A stretch of DNA of 64,000 nt from Danio rerio (GCF_049306965.1 NC_133180.1:29125001-29189000), one strand, 5' to 3'. Positions 36,520 through 49,008 are shown, counted from the first letter of the stretch. Notes: generated from the sequence alone by a model not told the origin. Made by a program: numbers and translations.

Positions 36520-36594
<75 letters not shown>
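36519..36594. repeat. (TA)n microsatellite
   Basis: About 75 bases of TA at the broken right edge of the Tc1 copy. Confidence 0.92.
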
Positions 36595-36596
<2 letters not shown>

Positions 36597-37800
36597 TGTG
36601 TGTGCATGCAATAAGGGTACTTCTTTTTACTGCCTCAGGGCAAAATTGGGTCAATTTTTACTTGATAACAACACTGAAAAAACATTACACGAGCAAAAGA
36701 GCCATTTTTCACAAATTTAAAGCATGTGGGGGTGATCACAAATCTGATACTGATGTTAAACAACCATTCAATACAGCAACAAACTAATACCAAATGATTT
36801 ATATTTTAGACAAGACAATTTTTTTGTTTTGCCAAACAAACCAGAACGAACCATTTGTTTGTCTTAGAGCAACACTAACAATGTTTCTGTCCTGAATTAA
36901 TCTCTTTTAGTGACATTTTTTATTAAATACTAGGTCAACCCTAAACTAGCCAAGGCACTTCGCAAAATACGTTTAATGAATGTGTTGTGGTGAAAACATT
37001 ACCTAACATGCAAATTAAGATGAATATTGCGATATCAATTGATCCTACAGATCCAGGGACATGACAAGAAGCATGAGACAAAGACTTGAACATATTCAAA
37101 TGAAAGCCAGAACAGTGATGATACAGACGGCGATAAGAAGTCACAGTGATGTCACATGCTGCTCAAGTTCACACCAAAGTAAATCCGCTTTCACTCAAAC
37201 CATAAGCATCAACGCATAGCATGTCGTGCAATTGTTTTTGTGCATTCTTTTTATCCACATTATGACAAGTTCTCCCTCTCCACACAGGGTTTCTGGAATT
37301 GGTGTGAACTGCAGAGGCAGTAGCTGTAGTCTATTCCAGACTGGATCTGTTGGCGTCGCTCCAGAAATCTCCCCCTCACATTCTCTCCCACTCTCTTTCT
37401 CTTCACGAAACAACACTCAGCACAGTGGCATACCAACCAAACATCAAAAAATGTCAAATGTCTTTCTTTTTTCCATCTCTATCTGTCTGGTGTTGGAGCT
37501 GTGGTTTCAGCATGTCCAAAGCAGCATGCTGAATTGATCAAGCTCAAATGCGTGCATGCACAAACTCAATTATTTAAGCAATTTAGGTGTGATGTCTATT
37601 TGTAATGAGTTTGTTGGGACTGGAGCCCACCTGTCTGGGAAAAAATCAATCAAAGGGACAGCAAATCTAGTTTCCTAACCATAACCATTTTAAACAGAGA
37701 CTGCTTTGTCTCTATATTAGGCTGCAATCACAAACAGTGACAATGTAACTGCGATGCAGTGCAACTTATATCTGCTGAATTCATATATCAGTGATGATCA

Positions 37801-38407
37801 CATAGGCCTGTATGATATTAAAAAAAACTGACATTGTGATATTTTGACTTTCTGCAATATACAGTATATACATCTTTGTATGCAAAGAATTTCACCAGAT
37901 AACATAAATAGCTCTATTTGCAAAAATATTATAATTTTCAATTGATTAGCATAATTTTGCAGGAGAGTGCAACTGCATAAAATATATAATAAACAAATCT
38001 CATGCACAGAACAATACTATTGTGTGAAGATAAACATATTTGTGGATTTAAAAGTAATTTAATAGTTTTCAGATAAATAAAACACTGTATAATCTTCATT
38101 GTGTAAATAAATAAATACAACTTCATACGGCTGCACAATAATGGAAAAAAACTAATAATTACTTGTGCCCAAATGCTTTAAACTCACTTAAATTGTTTAC
38201 TCAGCTACAGGCCTTAAAAACACATGCAATTGATCAACTTAAAATTTACTATAATTAAACTGAAATGACACCTAAATTGTGATGTGTTCTAAACTGTGGC
38301 TCCTGGTCAACTATAATCCCAAATCCATATTGCAGGTTCTGCAATGAGACTATTGAGCATTCACACATTGCGAAATCGATGCTAAAATGATATATTGTGC
38401 AGCCCTA
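37801..38407. mobile_element. Inverted-repeat DNA element
   Basis: CATAGGCCTGTATGATATT at the left and AAATGATATATTGTGCAGCC at the right resemble the paired ends of a common zebrafish element whose ends read GGGCTGCACAATAT. The interior is AT-rich with TGCAATAT motifs and no transposase. Confidence 0.5.
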
Positions 38408-41041
38408 CAACTTATCTTTGTTATAGATACATACTTGCCTGAAATGCCCACAAAGTCTTCTGCCCTAAAAATGCATGCAAAGGATCAATTCTTTCTATAA
38501 TGGCTACATTTAACTATTAAATCATTGTGCAATTACTCTTCATTTGACATTGCAGACCCTACGATGTGACTATTGCAGATGAGCACATTGCAATATTGAC
38601 CCTATGAACACATCAAATTTATAGCATGAAAAGCTTCTTTTGTTGAAGTAAAACATTTTAAATATGTATTAAAACTAGGCCTTATTAACTAGATGTTATT
38701 AAATCAGATGTTTTGAATCCTGATAATTACTTACAGCATTTAAATTTAGCACTGTAGAACTATACATACATGGCTATTCATTTTTACTTATCTATCAAGC
38801 ATACATCTCTTATGCGTATTTAAGCATGTATTTGGCAGGAATTAGGTAAAACAAAAAGTTTTTTTAAAATATGTTTTCTATTGGAATACGTAAAGCAAAT
38901 CATGTTATGTCTATATTGAAATACAGGATTTTTATTTTGCCAGTCATGCAATCTCTCTGAAATCATTAGAACATGCTCATTTATTACACAGTGCAGCGTG
39001 TATGTGTGTGTTTATATATATAGACAATAGATGCAAACGCCTGTAAGTGCTGTCCGAAATTTACTTCTAAAATTAGCATTTTTCTTAGGCTAAAGTAAAT
39101 TACGATTAAGTAAACTCACTTTTATGGTGAAGAATAGTTTCTTTTCAATGCCTTTAAAGTGAAATAACCAAACATAAACATGGGAGGCTGAGAAAAATGG
39201 TTATTTTAGAAGAGGATTTTACTATCTGAACTCTATACTATATCCTGAAAACAGTTGTGCTGCTTGAGGAATAAGGAAACAATGATTCTTTTTAAAGATT
39301 ATTTTAAGAACATGTTTTCAAAATAGACTTTATGGTAACAGTGACTTTCAGTTCTGATTTATTTGAAGTATGCTTGCTTAATAGAAGTATGAATTTCTAA
39401 AAATTTATATTTTTAAATTTCCCAGTGATGAGTTGCGGCTAGAAGAGCATCCGCTGCGTAAAAACATATGCTAGATAAGTTGGCGGTTTATTCCGGTGTG
39501 GCGACCCCAGATTAATAAAGGGACTAAGCTGAAAAGAAAATGAATGAATAAATAAATTTTTTAAATAAGTGTATAAAAAATTAATAGCAATTAACCAACC
39601 CAATTACAGTATATCTGGAATTGTTGCTATGTTTGCATTTCACAAGTCATCATCATGTACAGTATCTGTTTGTATTAAGTGTGTAGCGACACTTCTGATG
39701 TTATCAGATGGATTGAGTCACCGATTAGAAACCTCTTATGTCATGTATGCAACTCAATGCCAAGCACATCTCAAGGCTTCATCAACATAAACATTACGCA
39801 CTTCCTCACATCATCTTATCTTCACAAGTTTGAGTTTTTGGGCTCATCTACCCTCAGCTTTGACCCATTACAACAACATTACATTTTGTGTCTCAAGTCT
39901 GTACCAACTACATACATCTATGCTGTACTTATTTGTGCACAATGAATGCAATTTTAAGAGAATTATTCCTAGAGCTTCCTAAAAACATATGTTGTCTCAT
40001 ATGAGAGGGGAGGGACAGGACAGGGCTGTGTACTTTTGGAAGGAGATGGAGGGAGGAAAGCTGTTTTCCTGTCTCACACCAAAGGGCAGGGAGGATCTCA
40101 GTGATGTCAAAACGAGGGCACAGACTGAAAGATATACACTCTCGTGAACGAAAAATTGTGCTGTCCATAAAAGGAAAAAGTACCAAAGACAGTTATATAT
40201 TTCTATTGGAAAAATGTCACTTCACATCATAAGAGAGACATGCATTTTACATTCATCAAATATTCAAGGATGAGAACTGAGGGTATGTTTTTCAACCCGA
40301 TACACGCAGCAGCCTTGTCTGAAACACTGAGTAATGAGTCTAACCAAGGCAACAATATCAAGTCATCGGCTCTAGAGATGATGCATGAACATCTATTCTG
40401 CAAGATTCTCTTCATGACGTGCTCAGCATGAATCTGCCAACTCATTCCCAGCAATATGGGTATGAGAGAGAGGTCAAGCGCAGATTATCAAACCTCTCTA
40501 ATGAGCCAGACATCTCTGATTGAGTTCCAACATTACCAAACAAATTAGGCAAAGCAATGGCAAGGCTACATAATGTTCAGGGTTGCACTAGTTCCACTCA
40601 GACTGATGTTGGTCCACCCAATCAGATGAAAGTTAATAATCACTATAATACAAGGAAGAAAAAAATAATATCAGGGATCCAACACTATGACCATTTGGGT
40701 CAATACAATTAACTCTTTATATTTAGAAGCTGATAATCCATACAAATTTTGATATTAAAAAGGGAGTTCAACCAAAAACTTTTATTTTCTCACTGTTTCA
40801 CTCAGTGGTTCCGAACCTTTATGAGTTTCTTTTTTCTGTTGCACACAAAATAAGATATTTTGAAAATTGCTGAAAATATTTACCATTGATTGTGGAAAAT
40901 CAAATAATATAGAAGTCAGTAGCTTCTAGCTTTCTTCAAAATATTTTCTTTTATGTTTAACAGAAAAAAAAAAAAAAAACTCAAAGGCTTGAAACAAGTA
41001 AGTGGTAAACCATGACAGAATGATATTTGGGGGTAGACTAT
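38408..41041. other. AT-rich DNA without recognised genes
   Basis: Apart from the DANA fragment at 39421-39556 and a possible element remnant at 40755-41040, only noncoding-like ORFs are present. Confidence 0.4.
39421..39556 (+). repeat. DANA SINE, 5' truncated
   Basis: Only the 3' third remains, from GATGAGTTGCGGCTAGAAG to AAAATGAATGAATAAATAAA, as expected from incomplete reverse transcription. Confidence 0.82.
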
Positions 41042-42005
41042 CCCAGGTAAAAAAAGTGCACTAAAATGCATCTTATTTAAGTATACTTAGTACACTTTTC
41101 AGTAATGTACTAAAAGTGTTTGTTTTCGCACACTAATTTTGTACTTAATGTACTAAAAGATAGTGTTAAGTATATGTTAAGATAAACTTAATAACATCTA
41201 AGTGTACTCAACTGAGACACCCTGAAATTGAACTAAAATGTGCTTTTAACATACTATATCTGTATTTTAAAAAATATATATTTAGTTACAACTAGAAATA
41301 CATTTGAACCCTACTTTTAAACATTTAAATATATTTATGACTAATTTAAAGTATAATAGTAATATATTAAAATAATATATAAATTGTAAAAAAAAAGTGT
41401 GCTAAATACTGTATTAAAATTATTTTGGGAAAATGTACTTCTACTACAATACATTAGTAATAGATTTTTAATAAAGTCAATTTAATGTAAACTTAAAATT
41501 ATCACACTCAAAATCAATTTAAGTGTTAATGATAATAATGCATTCATATTACGTGTACTTAAGTACAAGTTTTGGGAAAATGTACTTCTACTACAATACA
41601 TTACTAATAGATTATAATAGAATACATTACTAATATTTATGTATTAACTTATTTTAAACTTAGGATTAGTATGTAAACAGTGTACTAAAAATCAACTCAT
41701 GTTTGAAGCATTTACAGCACATTTAAAAAAAAACACACTAATAAAACTCTTTTGGATGTTTTTTCTGTAGTGTACTTTATTGTAGTACATTAAAAATTTA
41801 TTTAAGTATTACTGGTATTTAGTATGCTTTTGTCAAGTGTACTAAAGTCCCACTGAAGTATAAACATACTTTTAATTAGGATATTTATAGTGTAAAACCA
41901 TCAAACTTTCATTTAACACAAAAAATAACAATGTACTAAAAATTTATTTGCGGGTATTTAAGTGTATTTTAATTGCATTTAATTATATATTTTTTTCACC
42001 TAGGA
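41042..42005. mobile_element. Inverted-repeat element rich in TACTAAAA/AGTACA motifs
   Basis: CCCAGGTAAAAAAAGTG at the left and TATTTTTTTCACCTAGG at the right are inverted ends. The interior is a dense mix of AGTACACTT, TGTACTAAAA and their reverse complements. No coding capacity. Confidence 0.6.
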
Positions 42006-43582
42006 CCCCTTTCATTTAAATGATAATAATAATTCCTTATGTTTTTATAGAGCTTTCTGGTCACTCAAAGCTTTTTAAACATTGGGGGGAATCTCCTCAT
42101 CCAACACCATTGCGCAGTATCCACATGGATGACGTGACGGCAGCCATATTGCGACAGACCGCACACCACACAACAGGCTTATAGAGATGATATACACTCG
42201 CTTGGTGGAGAGGAGACAAGAGTAATGAAGGCAATTATGATATGGGGAGGGTAAGGAGGCAATGATGGTCAGAAGCTAGTGGGCAAATTTGGCCAGGATG
42301 ACAGGGTTAAACCCCTACTCTTTTTCAAAGGACATCCTGGGATTGTTAACAACCACAGAGAGTCAGAACCTCGGTTTAATGTCTCATCAGAAAGACTGAG
42401 CTCACTGACAGTATAGAGCCCCCTTCACTATACTGGGGCATTAGGACAAACACAGACCGCAGGTAGAGCTCCCCTTGTGGTCTCATTAACATCACTTCCG
42501 GCAGCAATCTAACTTTCTAATGTGGTCTCCAATGCATATATCCATATAAAAATAGCAAATACAGTGGAGTGGACAACTCATTTTATATGTAAAAGCCTTA
42601 AATGCAGAATTAAGTAATGTGCATGTACTACATGAGGTGAGGTAATAATCCAACAGATGTGATAGCATTAAAAACAAACTGTGAAACTAACCCACCAGAA
42701 TATTGTGCATAATAAAATATGTTCTTGATGGAGGAGCGTGACTCTTCCAATTGTGCACTTCCATTATGTAATACATAACATTAACGTTAATCTTAATAAC
42801 TTTTAAAAACATTTTTTGCCAAAACATGTTAATGATATTTTAGCTGTTGAACTGTTTTAGCTGTTTAAATCAAAAAGACAATTAAGCCTCTTTCTGCAAA
42901 GTCCAAATTTCTGACCTCGCCAGCAGAGCAAAGTAATGCTGAAAACCAGTTCTTTATGACACATGCAGGTGTATACAGTAGCAGCATAACTAACTGTTTC
43001 ATCTGTTGACAAAACACTGATTAATTTCCAAGCATTGTTACTTACTGCACTGGTTTAATAAGCTATTCATGTGCATCTTGGTGTGGGTGGAGGGGAGGTC
43101 CGTCTGAACTCAAAACACAGACAAACTGGGAAGTGCCTATATGACAGAAGCTGAGAAAAGGGACACACAGAAGCAACCATGAACAGACACACAAAACACA
43201 GCAAGAACTTACAAACATTAAACACATTTTTCTGACAAGACATCTTAAATGCAACATGAACTCTGATAAAGTCTAAAATCACATTGCATTGTACGAGACA
43301 GAAAGACTTGAAATAGTTATTATATTCCAGTTTTATCTCTGCTGCAAACTGTTCATTTGCTAATTGAGTACATGAAAATGACAGACGGGTGAGTGGGTGG
43401 ATGGATGAGCAAGATGCTGTTGACAACCAGAAATGGTTTACATTTTTAATATGCACGTGCGTTTGTCTAAAGAATCATTTCAGACTAACAAACACACACA
43501 CATAACTAGAAAATAACCAAAAAAAAAAAGCACAACACCACAGCACTCTGGGGAAAAAAACATAAATCAATGGGTTACTTAC

Positions 43583-43800
43583 AGCAGAAAGCACCCCGGT
43601 GTTTTCACCTCCGCTGCTGCTGTTGATTGATTGCTGACCGATCAAATAGTATCGACTATAAACCATAAACAAGTTCTAGTCGGAGACAAACCGGTGGCAT
43701 CGCTTCTACTGCGCTTCTTGGATGGACTCCATTTACCGTCAGTCACTCAAGCTGACTGTCCTCAAACACTCACTGAAACACCCTCCTTCAGCTGCTCGAC
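43583..43800 (-). other. Candidate noncoding first exon of the TESK-like kinase
   Basis: On the minus strand a consensus donor (GCT|GTAAGTAACCC) lies just below 43583, preceded by GC-richer sequence and a perfect CRE at 43894-43901. Such a donor fits the strong, otherwise unpaired acceptor at 29871. Joined in phase 0 it would not read into the kinase frame, so it would be 5' UTR. Its upstream edge is a guess. It could instead belong to an unannotated transcript. Confidence 0.35.
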
Positions 43801-43846
43801 AGGGTTTAAAGCGGTTCAGCCTGGATGACAAATACATGTTTAATGG

Positions 43847-43876
43847 ACCGTGTGTGTGTGTGTGTGTGTGTGTGTA
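43847..43876. repeat. (GT)n microsatellite
   Basis: About 28 bases of GT between the candidate kinase first exon and the CRE. Confidence 0.85.
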
Positions 43877-43893
43877 GTGGGAGCCAGTTGCCA

Positions 43894-43901
43894 TGACGTC
43901 A
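43894..43901. promoter_or_regulatory. Perfect cAMP-response element palindrome
   Basis: TGACGTCA, the full CREB/CREM/ATF site, lies 300 bases upstream (minus sense) of the candidate first-exon donor of the kinase. A short (GT)n tract lies between them. Function is inferred only. Confidence 0.45.
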
Positions 43902-44261
43902 TAATAGTTGCGTTCTGCTCCACCCACCTGTTGGACCACTTCAAAGCAGAGTTGTTTGGAACTGGGCATAGTTTTGATTCAGTGACTCGAATCTTCCGAA
44001 TCTCTTCACTGTAAATGTGTGCACTGCGTTTTCCTCTTCAGTGGTCACATTTATTTAGTTTTTTGCCCACTTCTAAGCATTTATCTAATAGAAATATAAT
44101 AAATTATACTCAACGTGTATTTTAATTGAGTACACATCCATTATTTTCACACATCCATAAATAATTCTTACTTTTTATATGTAGGTTGTTCACTTAAAAG
44201 CCATGTCGTTAAAATGGATAATAAAACATACTGTTCATTTACTCAGTTGAATTAAAAATCT

Positions 44262-44340
44262 GACTGGCTGAACACTTTTAGCTTAGCTTAGCATAAATCA
44301 TTGAATCGGGTTAGACCATTAGCATATCACTCCAAATGTT
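44262..44340. repeat. Half-copy of the 21561-21816 hairpin element
   Basis: TTTTAGCTTAGCTTAGCATA followed by ATCATTGAATCGGGTTAGAC and CATTAGCA, as in the left arm at 21561. Confidence 0.6.
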
Positions 44341-47043
44341 CCAAAATAAGAGTTTCACTAATTTTCCTATTTAAAACTTGGCCTTTTTTACATGTAAGAC
44401 TGACAGAAAATCAAAAGTTGCTATTTTGGGGTTGAAATGGCTAGGAACTAATCTCATTCAGGTTTAATATTAAATGAAACTTGTGATAAATAAAATGCAA
44501 TAACTGCTTTTGAGTAAAACAAATCAACAACACATGCAGGCAAAATATGACCATATTACACAATAGCTAATAATAATAATAATAATACAATACAATTTAT
44601 ATATACAGTGCCTTTCCAAAGCTCAAACTATATAGAGAAGCTATATTTTAAAACAATTTAAAAAAAAGAATTCAAACAAACATTTTGCATACGTTCTCAT
44701 GAGAGAAAGCTGAGAGAAAACATTTAGAAATTTGCTCAGAACTGTGGATTAACCCGATGATGGGCAATGGGCAAAGCTAGTGTTTTTCAGTCAATGATGA
44801 ACTTCCGGTGAAAGCTTAATTTGACTATTTTCAATTTCATAAGGTTCCTTTTACAGCATAAATGTAGTAATGCAATTCACATATAATCAGTCAAATAGAA
44901 TTAAGCATTCATTTGGTTGTTAAAACATAAAAATGGACAAAGGACAGTTTAAACGCATGCACCTTCATTAGCAGCAGGTTACCGCTGAAATTCAACAAAG
45001 AATTTAACGCAGTGCTTCTTGCTTGGTCTGATACCCACTTTATATCATATTTCAGCCAGGCACAGTGAAGATCTCTGTTTTTTTTTTTTTTTTTTTAAGA
45101 AATCAGATCTTGAACGCTGTGATTTTGTATGGGATGACAATTAACCGGAAGCCCTGGGGCTGGCTGACTGAAATTAAAATCAGTGTGCATATACCTCATT
45201 GTACTGTACTTTAGGAAGCATCAAAAAGCATTTGTTTTGGAATCATGCTGTGTACAAAGATCCAATGATAATTACTAAAAATCTATTATAAAATGTTCTG
45301 TATTTTTATTCTAAATAAGCCATGTTCAAAGCTGTTGTAAATTATGCTGCTTTTATGCTATGTTGTAATTATAATAATTAAAATACAGATTCAAACACAA
45401 CTTATCCATTTACAATTATTTATTACGAATGACAGTCAATATCCCTTTAAGGCTATTTGTATTCTATAGTCTTTGTGACAGTCGACAAAATGAACCTGCA
45501 TGAAAAAAGTGCAGCATGTCTTACATTCAATTCACTTAATGAAGACATCTACATTGGCAAAGGCTAACTTCACAATTTAAAAAAGTCACAATCTGCCATT
45601 GTTCTCAAGTCACCTTAGATGAACTGAGGCGAATTAGGCTATTAACCTAATTAATTATTTAATTTTTATTTATTTATCTTTTTTTTTTTTTTTTTTTGGC
45701 TGACTGCCTCTTTAAGAAGATGACTCGCTCCAATCCGAGCCGCTTCCGTCAGTGACTCGTTCAGAGCCGAAAATGAATCAATGGCAGTTCGTTCGTTATA
45801 AAGATTAGTTTATAAAATACAGATTTAAACACAACTCCGGCTTGGTAACACACCTATGATGCTTACAGATACGGACTATGAAGACTACATCTGGTTTGTA
45901 GATAAACTGATAATTTACAGAAACAAAACAAAAGCAACAAAGACAATTCAGCCAAATGCCAACTTTAATTAAAGGACTTAAAATTGCTTTTTATTGTGTA
46001 TATAAAAGCGAAATGCTTTGTGTCTGAACAGCAGATTTCCAGGCGCTAACACACCACGTAATGCAATACTAATCCTATCTGCTACATTATACAGGCTCTC
46101 AGGCTGGTACATTTACAGGACATCATTATGCAGCACAGAGCTGAGTTGATTATAAAATATACACCAAATATCAAGCATGCAATCTTTCAGTGAATAATGC
46201 ATTGCTAAAGTGCATCCTGAAAAAACTTAAAAGCTATTTCCTCTTGACATTACTGAGGAAAGAGCGCCCCCATTTGTTTACATTTTGCACCTGACTTTTT
46301 GTGATCTGCTTGATGATCAAATGTTCTATACCGAGCAACTGTGGCAATAAGGACAAAATGCAGTCTTTAGCTGAATAAGTAAAATTTTATGTATTTAAAT
46401 TGTAAATATCTGTCCAATACTCTTTTATATATTCATTATACAGTAGTCAACATTTGAAGTGAAGTATCACTTTTAATCAAAGTTGTCCTAAAACTATTGA
46501 ACAGCATTCATTCTTTTCCTAGGACAATTTTTGAAAACCATTTTTGATTCACTTCAAATGTTGAATACTGTATATGTGACTCTTAACCACAAAACCAGTG
46601 GTTATACTTCACATTAAAGTCAAATACATATGCTTTCCACAGATGCATATGTTATGATATGACAATATTTGGCAGAGATACAAGTATGCAGTGAATATAA
46701 ATAATCAAAAAGTTTCTTTAATATATGTTTACAGCAGGACATTTATGAAATATGTCATGGAACATGATCTTTACTTAATATTCTAATACACACACATAGA
46801 GAAAAAAACAGGAGCACAAGCATTTAGTTTAAACAAATGGAGCTTTAGTAGGGCACATTATTTAGCCAATAATCTGCCAATAAAAAGAGACTGTCATTCA
46901 TATTAGGACTTTTCACCTTCTGTGAAAAAAAGCCTTTCTGGGTTTCTGTTATCTAAAGTTTTTCTAATCTCCACTTTAACCCAGTAGATGCTCTATTTCT
47001 ATTTGCATAACAATGACTATTTATGTTTATTATGTGTTATTAT
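44341..47043. other. Intergenic DNA between the kinase promoter region and the element upstream of the galactosyltransferase
   Basis: Contains T-rich runs at 45080 and 45680 and a GACTCGTTCAGAGCCGAAAA-type block near 45755. No ORF with coding character. Confidence 0.4.
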
Positions 47044-47094
47044 CAGTGTTGGAGGTAACACATTGCAAGTAATGCAAGTTACATAATGTTTATT

Positions 47095-47252
47095 GCCAAT
47101 TGTATATTGTTTTGTTTTTTTGGGAGTATGTTGTTGTTGTATTTTGCACTGTCTGTATTTTGCACCGTTTGTAGCCAGCACCTAAGCATTTCACTCATTA
47201 TAGTACAAGTGCTGCTTATGATGTGACTATAAAAGTGATTTGATTTGATATT
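47095..47252 (+). repeat. Probable LINE 3' tail inside the element
   Basis: TTGCACTGTCTGTATTTTGC ... AGCATTTCACTCATTATAGT ... AAAAGTGATTTGATTTGAT is the usual 3' end of truncated fish LINEs. Confidence 0.45.
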
Positions 47253-47555
47253 ACTTTACTAAGTAATGAGTGAAGTAACTCATTACTTATAAACAATAAG
47301 TAATAATATATGAGTTACTTTTTAGTTTAATCCGCTTTTAAAAACATACATTGCTGAATTAAAATTAAAGTAGTCAAAATGCAGTCCATGAGAATGTGTT
47401 CATTAATGAACGCATCAAAGAAAAGGAAAAGGGGATTGTCTCAATGAACAGTGATTCTATTTAAGACAAATAGTACAAAAGTAGTAAACATTTATTTCTC
47501 AAAGAGATCAAGCCAGGTAATAAAAAGTAACAAAAGTAACACAACTAGCTATTTT

Positions 47556-47574
47556 GGGGGGGGGGGGGGGGGGG
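47556..47574. repeat. Homopolymer of 19 G
   Basis: An uninterrupted run of 19 G, unusual in this AT-rich DNA; it may be length-variable or mis-sized in the assembly. Confidence 0.85.
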
Positions 47575-47631
47575 TAACTCAATATTGTAATGCATTTCTT
47601 TCAAAAGTAACTTTTCCCGACACTGGTAATT

Positions 47632-47950
47632 CTTCTTCTTCTTTGGCCTTAGTCCCGTATGATTGCGGGGTCGACTCTTTGGAACAAGTCTCTATTTAGA
47701 CTTGTCCATATGATAACGACTTTTTTTACACATTCCGGCCGGCCTGTCGTCTGGGCCAGTCACCCTCATACACTACAGACAATTTAGCCTACCTAATTCA
47801 CCTGCAGCATGTCTTTGGACTGTGGGGGAAACCGGAGCACCCGGAGGAAACCCACTCGAACGCAGGGAGAGCATGCAAAGCCGCGGTTCAAACCAGCGAC
47901 CTTCTTGCTGTGAGGCGACAGCACTACCTACTGCGCCACTGCTTCGCCCT
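47632..47950 (-). repeat. DANA SINE nested at the edge of an inverted-repeat element
   Basis: Reverse DANA copy with a (GAA)n tail on its own strand. It is flanked by near-identical direct repeats CACTGGTAATT (47621-47631 and 47958-47968; the match extends left as TTTCCCRACACTGG), a target duplication of about 19 bases. Confidence 0.85.
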
Positions 47951-48030
47951 TTCCCAACACTGGTAATTATTATAATTAATTTTTTTCTATTTAATTATAG
48001 TGCACTGGTAATTATATAATTAATTTGTTT

Positions 48031-49008
48031 TCAACATGCAAAATGAGACTTCTGAAAGTCATGCCAGATTCGAATAAGATACTTTGGCTTAAAACCATTG
48101 ACTATAATGCGTGTGGCAAAAGTGCATCTTTCATATTTAAGTCTGCGCACCTCAAAAAGATTTCGAAGTCCTAAAAACTGTGTTGCATAAACTGGTTTTA
48201 CACCCAGCACGTCCAGACACAACCCCACATAGACATCTTCAAGTGGAATTGGTTGCACAAATCTTGAGGCCCATGATATTTTTCCAGCCAGGTCAGTGGA
48301 AAAAACATAGGCAGCTCCAGAAACGTATGGTGGATACCAGGATTTTGGGTAAAGGTCCTCAGAGATGTACCATTTGTTGATGCTGTCCCTGTGAGGAATT
48401 GCATCAGAAATGACCGATCCAGTGATGTAGTCTTTCCTTGATTCACCCTGGCCATGCAGGTAGTCCACCAAGTAATGGACATTAAGAAAGATATCAGCAT
48501 CAATCTTCATGGCATACCAAGCACTCTGGCAATAAGTTGCTACCCAATTCATAATCATCATTGTTTTGATTGTCAGATTTTGGTAGCTGTCCACAAAATC
48601 CATCTGAATAATATCTCCATGTTCCTTGCTCTCCTTCTGAAGGTGTTCCTGCAATACTGGGTCACTTCGTGCAGGCTGACCAACGACAAACAAATGCAAA
48701 ATACTCACACCAGGAACTAAGCCATCTTGACCCCATGTTCTCCTGATAGCAGTCCTCGCCTCTGCGTCTTTGAGGGTAACTGGGATCATCAGAATTAAGA
48801 AAGGAGTTTTCTTCTCACACACTTCTGGCTGGTTCAGTATAAACCTGTATGTTGAAGGTGAGATCACTTTATATAGCTCTTTAGAGATAGGACTATTTCC
48901 CGGAACAGACGGATCAAATACTAAACTGTTAAAAGCGAAGAAAACAAGTGTTATTAACCCAGCTAAAGCAAGGTACGTGAAAAGTTTGAATCGCGATCGT
49001 TTTCGCAT
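48031..49008 (-). CDS. Beta-1,3-galactosyltransferase, GT31 family, B3GALT1/2-like (325 aa, single exon)
   Basis: This type II Golgi membrane enzyme is expected to transfer galactose from UDP-Gal in beta-1,3 linkage to GlcNAc-type acceptors. It has a basic cytoplasmic tip (MRKRSRFK), one membrane segment at about residues 9-31, then a stem and the GT31 domain. GT31 motifs seen are FLILMIPV, AIRRTWG, FVVGQP, the metal-binding DxD region YAMKIDADIFLN, YPPYVSGAAYVFS and LEDVYVGLCLDVLGV. One N-glycosylation sequon (NLT) is present. The intronless CDS fits B3GALT1/2/5. I start at 49008, where ATG is in good context (GCCATGC); the frame stays open to 49020 but only through a TTG codon. Length is close to B3GALT1 (326 aa). 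Teleosts have many lineage-specific copies of this family, so no symbol is assigned. The frame is intact. Confidence 0.93.
   Translation of the reverse strand: MRKRSRFKLFTYLALAGLITLVFFAFNSLVFDPSVPGNSPISKELYKVISPSTYRFILNQPEVCEKKTPFLILMIPVTLKDAEARTAIRRTWGQDGLVPGVSILHLFVVGQPARSDPVLQEHLQKESKEHGDIIQMDFVDSYQNLTIKTMMIMNWVATYCQSAWYAMKIDADIFLNVHYLVDYLHGQGESRKDYITGSVISDAIPHRDSINKWYISEDLYPKSWYPPYVSGAAYVFSTDLAGKISWASRFVQPIPLEDVYVGLCLDVLGVKPVYATQFLGLRNLFEVRRLKYERCTFATRIIVNGFKPKYLIRIWHDFQKSHFAC

Larger units (their letters stand above)
47044..47625. mobile_element. Inverted-repeat element, hAT-like, second copy, interrupted
   Basis: Ends CAGTGTTGGAGGTAAC and AAAGTAACTTTTCCCGACAC-TG match the element at 31704-32311. 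A probable LINE tail (47095-47252) and a 19-base G run (47556-47574) lie inside, and a DANA SINE abuts the right end. Confidence 0.65.

Noticed and set aside
35958-36611. 217-codon minus-strand ORF
   Set aside because: Starts in Ile-Tyr repeats from the (TA)n tract and runs into a deleted Tc1 transposase; not a functional protein.
43067-43456. 129-codon minus-strand ORF
   Set aside because: No family motif and no supporting splice sites. It falls in the presumed first intron of the kinase, though it is long for chance here.
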